A stretch of DNA of 64,000 nucleotides from JAEUHM01 sp964538625 (lineage in GTDB: Bacteria; Verrucomicrobiota; Verrucomicrobiia; Verrucomicrobiales; Verrucomicrobiaceae), in the NCBI GenBank assembly GCA_964538625.1, contig CAZIGH010000016.1, forward strand, positions 1 through 64,000, in the 5' to 3' direction. A model generated the notes under the pieces. The model ran no database searches, was not told where the DNA came from, and worked only from the letters and a program-made list of their open reading frames with translations. Within the stretch, counting starts at the first letter, position 1. Each line of letters opens with the position of its first letter. The position numbers and the translations under genes are program-made. Positions 1-7,400 of the stretch are shown in pieces.

Positions 1-1
1 G

Positions 2-91
2 CTCAATGCACGCGCAGAGGTCCGAGCCCAGCTTCACAAACACGCACTCAAAGCCAGTGCCACAAACGAAGACGAGTCAGCGTGCCGCTGA
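2..91 (+). CDS. possible 3' end of a plus-strand gene cut by the window edge
   Basis: An open frame enters from the left edge and stops with TGA at 89-91. Its last 29 codons encode an Ala/Lys/Glu-rich, helix-like tail ending in DESACR. Codon use resembles the neighbouring genes, but the stretch is too short to identify and the other frames are also partly open. If real, it converges on the minus-strand gene that ends at 116. Nothing else is recognisable in positions 1-115. Confidence 0.22.
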   Translation, partial: LNARAEVRAQLHKHALKASATNEDESACR

Positions 92-115
92 AGGTGGCTG
101 GCAGGTCAAGCGATC

Positions 116-1042
116 TCACCTCTCGTTCAACTGACTTCCGGAAGCAGCGTCGATTACGGACTGGGCAGCGGCCATCACACGTGCACGCAGGGGCTGGGCT
201 CTTTCCTGGAGAGCCTGCTGTTCTGCGCGATACTGTTCGCGGCCTGCGGGCGTTTCGATCTGGATGGGTTCGTAGCCCAGATGGCTGAGGTCGTAGGGGC
301 TTGCACGCATGTCCATCTCTCGCCCCTGGAGTGCGAGGAGGAAGGTGTCTGCCAGCAGTTCACCGCCGCACCAGGGCCACAATTTCGAGCACCACTTGTA
401 GAGGTCCATGTTGGCGTGAAGGCAGCCGCTTTGCTCGTTCTGAACCCTTGTTTCGAGCGTGGGACGAATGGCATTCAGTGGCCGGGCATCAGGGGTAAAG
501 AAGCGGAAGGCGTCGTAGTGAGTGCAGTGGAGGGCCTGAGACTCCACAAATGCAGCAAGCTGTTGAGGATGCATGCGCAGTTCGTAACCTTGGTGTCTCA
601 CCTGTTCTGCGGGCTGTCGATAGACCATGGCCCACTCGTGCAGGCCGAAACAGGAGAAACGTGGTGGGCGCTCCAGGATGGCGCTGCAAAGCTGCACGAC
701 GAGGTTGGCGGAGCGCACTGTCGCTTGTGCTATGCGCTCGGCGTCCAGCATTTGGTTGTTATTGAAGTGGCTGAAGGGAAGCTCTTGCAGCCAAGGATGG
801 ACTTTCAGTGACGTTTCATCGACGTGCAAAACTTCCCCTAGCGCGGGCACCCAGTGTTTGAGTTTGTTGGGCGAAAAGGGGTAGTAGGTAAAGAGAAAAT
901 CATGAACTGGATGTTTGTCACCCCGGCTCCGGCGCTGAACGAAGGCATCTGCGTAGGCACCTACACGATCGCCGTGTGCACGGGCACGCGCCAGCCAAGC
1001 GGAAGGGGGGATGATGGGGGACTCGACTTTGACTAAGCTCAC
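116..1042 (-). CDS. conserved hypothetical protein, family often labelled 3-methyladenine DNA glycosylase
   Basis: A 308-residue soluble protein with no signal peptide or membrane segment. It contains the block HPVHDFLFTYYPFSPNKLKHW near residue 45, which I recognise from a conserved bacterial family that databases often annotate as 3-methyladenine DNA glycosylase. I know of no firm experimental basis for that name and do not see a helix-hairpin-helix glycosylase motif. It is rich in His, Trp and Cys, including PWCGGELLADTFLLAL near residue 220. It starts with GTG and overlaps the stop of the upstream GYF-domain gene by 4 bp (1039-1042), so the two are probably translationally coupled. Confidence 0.6.
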   Translation of the reverse strand: MSLVKVESPIIPPSAWLARARAHGDRVGAYADAFVQRRSRGDKHPVHDFLFTYYPFSPNKLKHWVPALGEVLHVDETSLKVHPWLQELPFSHFNNNQMLDAERIAQATVRSANLVVQLCSAILERPPRFSCFGLHEWAMVYRQPAEQVRHQGYELRMHPQQLAAFVESQALHCTHYDAFRFFTPDARPLNAIRPTLETRVQNEQSGCLHANMDLYKWCSKLWPWCGGELLADTFLLALQGREMDMRASPYDLSHLGYEPIQIETPAGREQYRAEQQALQERAQPLRARVMAAAQSVIDAASGSQLNER

Positions 1043-1584
1043 AACGGATCGCGTCCAGTCGCCTCACGGAACTGTGCACGCAACTGCTCGATGTAGTGAT
1101 GCGCATTTCCGAGCTCTCTCTGGAGTTCCATGGTCTGCTTTTCCAGCCAGTGAATGCGCTGCACCAAGCTCTGATCTGCGGCGTGCTCCAGCTCATTTGG
1201 CCACAGGGAGCCGCGAAGCGTGGTCTCTGCCGAGCGTACGGCATGAGGACTGGCTTGGTAGAAGGGCTGGTCGGCGAGACGTCCGCTAGTGCCTTCCACG
1301 GTGTTGATGACGACCACGTTCTCGTCAATCTCTCCGCGGGCGAGAAACTCCTGGATGGTTCCCACGGAGGTGGGGCCGTAAAGAAACTTGTCTGGCATTT
1401 CGATGAGCCAATCCATCTGCAACTCAGGGACCATGGAAACGCGAAGCCAAGACTCTTGGTCATCGTTGGAGATCCGGTCCAGCGGGGAAATTTTTGCTTC
1501 CGCCGCCCAGACACGGAGGTGATCCAAGTCGGTAGGTCCGAAGACTTCGTTGTCAGCCGCTTTGAAGAGGTACCATGAAGACAT
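1039..1584 (-). CDS. GYF-like (DUF4339-type) domain protein
   Basis: A 181-residue protein built from two copies of a short GYF_2-like fold. The first copy opens WYLFKAADNEVFGPTDL (residues 4-20) and is followed by a W-L pattern. The second opens FLYGPTSVGTIQEFLARGEI (about 66-85). Such domains are usually protein-protein interaction modules in bacteria. The C-terminal 35 residues look like a coiled coil (HWLEKQTMELQRELGNAHHYIEQL). There is no signal peptide. The downstream gene starts inside its stop codon. The function is unknown; a scaffold or adaptor role is inference. Confidence 0.65.
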   Translation of the reverse strand: MSSWYLFKAADNEVFGPTDLDHLRVWAAEAKISPLDRISNDDQESWLRVSMVPELQMDWLIEMPDKFLYGPTSVGTIQEFLARGEIDENVVVINTVEGTSGRLADQPFYQASPHAVRSAETTLRGSLWPNELEHAADQSLVQRIHWLEKQTMELQRELGNAHHYIEQLRAQFREATGRDPL

Positions 1585-1671
1585 AATCGGGAGTGTAGCC
1601 GTTCAGGGGAGCGAAGCGCAAGACTTTCCAACGGTATTGACAGAGTGCTCGGTTGGTCGTCACCTTTCACG

Positions 1672-3312
1672 ATGACTCCGGCCAAGGTGCAAAAAGTGGA
1701 TGAACGAGACGACCTCGTGGTGGCGCTGCAGACTTTGCACGCAGGCGAGCAGGTGGAGATAGGAGACGAGTGCTGGACGCTGAAGGATACCATACCGGCG
1801 AAACAAAAGTTTGCGGCCCGAGACTTTGCGGCGGGAGACAGCGCCACGATGTATGGCGTAGTGGTAGGGCGCACGCTCATGCCGGTGGCCAGGGGTCAGC
1901 TTGTTTCACAGGCGAACTTGGTGCACCACACGGAGAGCTTTGAGGGAAAGAAGCGCGCCTATGACTGGAGGCCACCGGATGTCACTGTGTGGAAGGACAG
2001 GATGTTCAAGGGATTCAAGCGGGCCACTGGGCGCGCTGGTACGGCCAATCACTGGGTTGTCATCCCACTGGTGTTTTGTGAGACTCGGAACCTTGCCGTG
2101 ATGCGCGAGTCGCTCAATCGAGCACTCGGCTACCACCGTAATGGAGGCTACGAAGCCTTTGCGCAGAGAGTGGCTGAGGCGTGGACCCATGGTGGTGATG
2201 TGCACAGCGTCACCATGGATAACATCAGCGCCATGCATCCGCTTTTCCCCAACGTGGATGGCGTCAAGTTCCTGGAGCATGGTCTCGGCTGCGGCGGCAC
2301 CCGTGCGGACGCTGAGGCGCTATGTGCGCTGCTGGCGGGCTACATCGACCATCCAAACGTGGCGGGCGCGACCGTGCTCAGCCTTGGATGTCAGCACGCC
2401 CAGGTTTCCCTTCTCATGCAGCAGTTGGAAAAGCGTAACCCAGCTTACCAGAAGCCACTCCACATATTTGAGCAGCAGAAGAGCAAGTCCGAGCGCGCCA
2501 TGATGGCCGATGCCATAAGAGCCACCTTTCTCGGTGTCGCGAATGCGAACGAGCAAACCCGTGAAGACTGTCCCATTTCGGATTTGGTGGTAGGGATGGA
2601 ATGTGGTGGATCAGACGGGTTCTCGGGACTTTCTGCAAATCCGGTGCTGGGTCGTGTCTCGGATCTCCTCGCTGCGGTGGGTGGCACGCCGGTGTTGGCG
2701 GAGTTTCCGGAGTTGTGTGGCATCGAGCAGAGTTTGGCAGATCGTTGTGAAACAGCGGTGCTCGCAGACAAGTTTGTTCACCTCATGCGCGCCTATGAGA
2801 GCGCAGCGCAGGCCTGTGGTTCTGGGTTTGACAGCAATCCCTCACCCGGCAACATCCGCGACGGTCTCATCACCGACGCTATCAAGTCTGCGGGTGCCGC
2901 AAAGAAGGGTGGAACCTCGCCTATTGTGGAAGTTTGTGATTATGGTGAACCCATCCTGACGCGTGGCGGTCTCGTGCTTTATTGCACACCAGGAAACGAT
3001 GTGGAAAGCACGACTGCTCTGGCAGGTGGTGGCTGCAATCTGATGCTCTTCACTACCGGACTGGGAACGCCAACTGGCAATCCGGTCTGCCCCACGATTA
3101 AGGTCAGCAGCAATACGGAACTTGCGCAGCGCATGAGTGACGTCATTGACTTTGACGCGGGTCCGATCATCAGCGGTGAGAGGAGTGTCGAAACCTTGGG
3201 GGCGGAGCTTTTGGAGTACACCCTTCGGGTGGCTAGTGGCGAAGTCACCCCCAAGTCGGTCCTGCTCGGTCAGGATGACTTTCTGCCTTGGAAGCGGGGA
3301 GTGTCCCTGTGA
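1672..3312 (+). CDS. uxaA: altronate dehydratase (UxaA family)
   Basis: This 546-residue protein matches the UxaA/GarD dehydratase family, which converts D-altronate to 2-keto-3-deoxy-D-gluconate in galacturonate catabolism. An N-terminal SAF-like domain (residues about 10-85) contains ARDFAAGD and is followed by the catalytic C-terminal domain. Family-typical blocks include GMECGGSDGFSGLSANP, the GGGCNLMLFTTGLGTPTGN region and IKVSSNTELAQRM. The iron-binding residues cannot be confirmed by eye. A GTG lies in frame at 1645, but ATG at 1672 gives a normal family N-terminus. No uxaB or uxaC is adjacent. Galactarate dehydratase is the main alternative, but this length and two-domain layout fit UxaA better. 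Confidence 0.88.
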   Translation: MTPAKVQKVDERDDLVVALQTLHAGEQVEIGDECWTLKDTIPAKQKFAARDFAAGDSATMYGVVVGRTLMPVARGQLVSQANLVHHTESFEGKKRAYDWRPPDVTVWKDRMFKGFKRATGRAGTANHWVVIPLVFCETRNLAVMRESLNRALGYHRNGGYEAFAQRVAEAWTHGGDVHSVTMDNISAMHPLFPNVDGVKFLEHGLGCGGTRADAEALCALLAGYIDHPNVAGATVLSLGCQHAQVSLLMQQLEKRNPAYQKPLHIFEQQKSKSERAMMADAIRATFLGVANANEQTREDCPISDLVVGMECGGSDGFSGLSANPVLGRVSDLLAAVGGTPVLAEFPELCGIEQSLADRCETAVLADKFVHLMRAYESAAQACGSGFDSNPSPGNIRDGLITDAIKSAGAAKKGGTSPIVEVCDYGEPILTRGGLVLYCTPGNDVESTTALAGGGCNLMLFTTGLGTPTGNPVCPTIKVSSNTELAQRMSDVIDFDAGPIISGERSVETLGAELLEYTLRVASGEVTPKSVLLGQDDFLPWKRGVSL

Positions 3313-3426
3313 TTCAAGTGATCTGACCACGCCACGACCATCCGCGTCCATGGGCTGACTGATGTCCATCTTTAGGCTTTCACATGCGTGAAACGTTCGT
3401 CACACTCTGGAGTGTCTATTTGATGA

Positions 3427-3471
3427 GCATGACGCTGCAATGCCCATTTTGTGGGCCATGCAGCGTCATGC
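3427..3471. other. long perfect hairpin in the intergenic region
   Basis: Positions 3427-3439 (GCATGACGCTGCA) are the exact reverse complement of 3459-3471. Between them a 2x2 mismatch leads to a second stem, GCCCA/TGGGC (3442-3446 with 3452-3456), around a TTTTG loop. The result is an almost continuous 18-bp stem. No T-tract follows on either strand, so it is not a canonical rho-independent terminator. It lies about 115 bp after the altronate dehydratase stop and 78 bp before the next gene. A transcript-end structure, a REP-like element or a protein-binding palindrome are all possible. The rest of 3313-3548 shows nothing recognisable. Confidence 0.7.
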
Positions 3472-3548
3472 AGTAGTTTGTGATGGGGCTGTCACCAACG
3501 CTTCTGTAACTTGGCTTTGATGCTGGTCGCGTGTTTGAGGCGCGCCGC

Positions 3549-4427
3549 ATGCGTTCCCGACCGCAGTTCAGACTCATCTCATTCACCTTTTCGCTGTTGC
3601 TCCATCACGCAGCACCTCATGCTCTCGGGCATGGAGCTTATCATGACGCGCTTGAAGCGTTGAATGAAGAGATCGCAAGGGATCCCTCTGAGCCTGCACT
3701 TCTCGTCAAAAGGGCGCGGCTGCACCTTTCCCATGAGGAATGGCAGCCGGCATTGCAGGATCTGGAGCTGGTGGATCGCTTGTTACCGGAGAACTCCATC
3801 ACAGAAGGGCTGCGTGGGGCGGCGCTGAACCTCGGTGGCCATTGGAGAGCTGCACTCTTTTCCCTTAATGCCCACTTGGAAAAACATCCGGAGGATGCCG
3901 AGGCGAGATTCCAACGGGCGCGTGCTCAAGCCCATGCGGGAAACCTTGAGTCTGCTGCGACTGACTACCGGGAAGCACTGCGTGTGCATCCTGAGCCCAC
4001 GGCGGCGCGGAGATGCGAAGCTGCCGAAGTGCTATTCCAGGTAGAGGGCGCTGAGGGGGCGTTGACCTATTTGGATGCAGCCTCCGCCTTCGCTGGCGAT
4101 CCTGAAACCCTTCACTGTGCGCTCAAGCTTGCGCTTCAGGCCAAGCTCACTGATCGCGCCATCGCTTACGTGGCCAAGTTGCAAACTCAGGCACCACGTC
4201 CCGAGCCGTGGATGGCGCAGTGTGCCCGCATTTTGGCGGATGCGGGAAGAAGAGAGGAGGCTCGGGCTGCCTGGCAAAATCTTCTCAATCACCTCGGCAC
4301 GTTGCCGAACCTCGAGCGTGGCACGCCTCTACTGACCGCGCTTCTGCAAGAAGCCAAGTCGGAGCTTGGCATTCCTTTCACCAAACCCGTCGTCGCCGCA
4401 CCCGCATCCGAACTCTCCGTCCCATGA
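3549..4427 (+). CDS. exported TPR-repeat protein
   Basis: A 292-residue protein. From ATG 3549 it begins with basic residues and a hydrophobic run (LISFTFSLLLHHAAP) that looks like a signal peptide. A GTG at 3531 is a longer alternative start. The remainder is helical with about five to six degenerate TPR units, for example ALEALNEEIARDPSEPALLVKRA and DAEARFQRARAQAHAGNLESA, ending in a Pro/Ala tail. TPR arrays mediate protein-protein contacts, here probably in the periplasm. Its TGA stop overlaps the ATG of the giant phosphoesterase gene (ATGA, 4424-4427). The two proteins are therefore probably made together; physical interaction is inference. Confidence 0.75.
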   Translation: MRSRPQFRLISFTFSLLLHHAAPHALGHGAYHDALEALNEEIARDPSEPALLVKRARLHLSHEEWQPALQDLELVDRLLPENSITEGLRGAALNLGGHWRAALFSLNAHLEKHPEDAEARFQRARAQAHAGNLESAATDYREALRVHPEPTAARRCEAAEVLFQVEGAEGALTYLDAASAFAGDPETLHCALKLALQAKLTDRAIAYVAKLQTQAPRPEPWMAQCARILADAGRREEARAAWQNLLNHLGTLPNLERGTPLLTALLQEAKSELGIPFTKPVVAAPASELSVP

Positions 4428-7400
4428 AAACCCGTATCTTGAATCTGCTGTCCTATTTCATCGTGTCGTCCGTGACCGCGCAGGTGAGCTTCACTGGTTC
4501 GCCTTACGTTCAGAACTTCAATACGCTGTCTGGCACCACGAACAACCAGACGGCAGTCACCTGGACGGACAACGCTACCCTGGTGGGTTGGTATGCGAGC
4601 AAGTCTGGCTATCATGTGACGGACGGAACTATGGGCGGTACTGCGTCGTCATTCGACAGCACCAGCAATACGAACAACATAGGTCTCATCAGCTTCGGAG
4701 CAGCGGGCAGCACGGACCGAGCCCTTGGCTCACGTGCGACGGGCACCGCCTCCCTGGGCACTTCCAATGCCCCTGTGCAGTATGGAGTGAGGCTGGTGAA
4801 CAACACCAGCCAGACCATCACCAGCTTCTCGGTCATGTTCACGGGTGAGCAGTGGTTTGCCAGTACTCAGTCTGCCGCACATACGCTGCAAGTGGATTAC
4901 TCCGTAGGGGCCACGTCGCTGACCACAGGAACCTACACCTCAAACTTTGTCACGTTCACCGCGCCGATTTCGACGGGCACCACAGCTCGTGCACTGGATG
5001 GGAATGCTTCTGCCAACCGTGTGGGCGTGGCGAGAAAAGTTACAGGCATTTCATGGGCACCTGGACAGGACTTGTGGATTCGCATCACGGATACGAATGA
5101 AACCGGCAATGAGCAGGGCATGGCCATCGACGACTTTGTGTTCACCAGTGAACCCAACAGCGCGCTGTTTTTCAATGGAGCGTCAAACCACGTCACCATG
5201 GGCGCTGCCACCAGCACGCTTGGAGCCACCGTTTTCACGCTTGAGGCTTGGATCTTCCGCACTGGAACCGGCACCACCGCCTCCACTGGCACCGGTGGTG
5301 TGAGTGCGTATCCAATCGTGACCAAGGGGCGCGGAGAATCCGAAACAGCAGGTCTGAACTGCAACTATTTCCTTGGGATCAACGCGGCGAACCAACTCGT
5401 GGCTGATTTTGAAGCCGCAGCAGCGACTGGCATCACCACCGGGCAGAACTACCCTGTAGCCGGGAGCAGCACCATTCCCTTTCACCAGTGGGTGCATGTG
5501 GCGGCAAGCTATGATGGGAACGCCACTGATGGAGAAAAGTGGAAGTTATTCGTCAATGGAGTGAAGGACACCACTGCTTCGACGACGGGAGTCAATCCGC
5601 CTGCGAACGCGCATCCAGAAGCCATCAGTACTCAACACTTTGCCATCGGTACCGCGATGAACTCCAGCGGCACTCGCGAAGGAACGTTCCTGGGGCTGAT
5701 TGACGAAGTTCGTGTCTGGAATGTGGCGAGAACCGAAGCTGAAATCAGTGCAAACAAGAGTAATGAACTCACGAGTGGTGTCGGCCTTCTGGCGCGATAC
5801 GGATTGGGTGAAGGAAGCGGCACCACCACTGCGTCATCCGTCACTGGAGCACCCAATGGCACGCTCTCCGGCAGCCCGGTCTGGATGCACGGTTATAGTT
5901 TCAGCAACAACGCACTCCCTACGGTGACATTGACGTCACCGGCGGAGGGCTCCAGTTACGACGCACCCGCTGCGATCTCGCTTGGTGCCACCGCAGCGGA
6001 CTCTGATGGGACAATCTCGAAGGTGGAGTTCTATGCTGGCGCGACGAAGCTCGGCGAGGACAACACCGCGCCTTATGAGTTTCTGTGGGAGAACGCCATC
6101 ACAGGTAGCTATGTGCTCACGGCCCGTGCCATCGACAATCTCGGCGGACAGGGAACATCTAGCGGAGTGAACATCAGTGTGACCAACGTGGACAACGTTC
6201 CACCCTCAGTGGCTATCTCCGCTCCCGCCAACAATGCCACCATTCTAACCAACAGCATCACCATCACTGCGAGTGCGGCAGACAGCGACGGTTTGGTGAG
6301 CAAAGTGGAGTTCTTTAACGGCTCAACGAAGTTGGGAGAAGACACCACGGCACCCTATAGCTTCACTTGGAGCAATGTAAGTCCAGGCTCCTATCTGCTC
6401 ACTGCCGTGGCTACTGACAATGACGGTGCCGCTACCACCTCCAGTTCAGTGAGCGTAAGCGTAGTGACACCGGTCACGAATACGATCATCGCCAAAGGGG
6501 CCACGTGGAAGTATCTGGATGATGGCAGCAATCAAGGTGCTGCATGGCGAGAAGCGGCGTTTAATGACTCCTCGTGGGCTTCCGGTCCGGCGAAGCTCGG
6601 TTACGAGGATGGTGCTGTCACCGTGCTACGCCAGGGGCCTGACGGAATGACGAGCAGCACGAAGTTTATCACCTACTACTTCCGCCGCAGCTTCAATGTC
6701 TCTGGTGCATCTGCCGTGCAGCAGATCAACCTGAACATCCTTCGTGATGACGGTGTGGTCGTTTACATCAATGGTGTGGAAGTGGCTCGCCAAAACATGC
6801 CTAGCGGTGCCATTGACTACCTTACCAACTCTGCTTCTATCGTTAGTGGAGCGGACGAAACCACCTATTTCCCATCCATTGTCTCACCTGCTTCGATGCT
6901 GGTGGAAGGAACGAATGTGATCGCTGTGGAACTGCACCAGCGTGACAATGCCAGCAGCGACCTTGGCTTTGACATGGAACTCATCACCGTCTCAGCACCT
7001 GGTCCGGCCCCTACCGTGAGCCTCACCTCACCGGTCAACGGAGCGGAGTTTTCGGCACCCGCCAGCATCACTCTGAGCGCCGCAGCTTCGGATGAAGACG
7101 GCAGCGTGACGAAAGTGGAGTTTTTCAATGGTGCCACCAAGCTGGGAGAAGATGCCATAGCACCGTATTCTTTCGTGTGGAATGGGGTGGCTCAAGGTGA
7201 CTATACCCTCAGCGCGCGCGCTACCGATGACCAAGGTCAGAGCACGGTCAGCTTGCCTGTCACCATCTCTGTAGGACCTCCGAACACTACTCCTCCCACG
7301 GTGGCCATTACTTCGCCTTCCCAGGGGGCCATGTTTGTGGCACCCGCCAGTATCACCATTCAGGTGGACGCCGCTGATAGCGATGGCAGCGTGACGAAGG

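Noticed and set aside
918..1880. 320-codon minus frame spanning three genes
   Set aside because: It covers a gene junction and the intergenic region and is Ser/Arg-rich with no domain. The GYF and altronate dehydratase genes explain the region.
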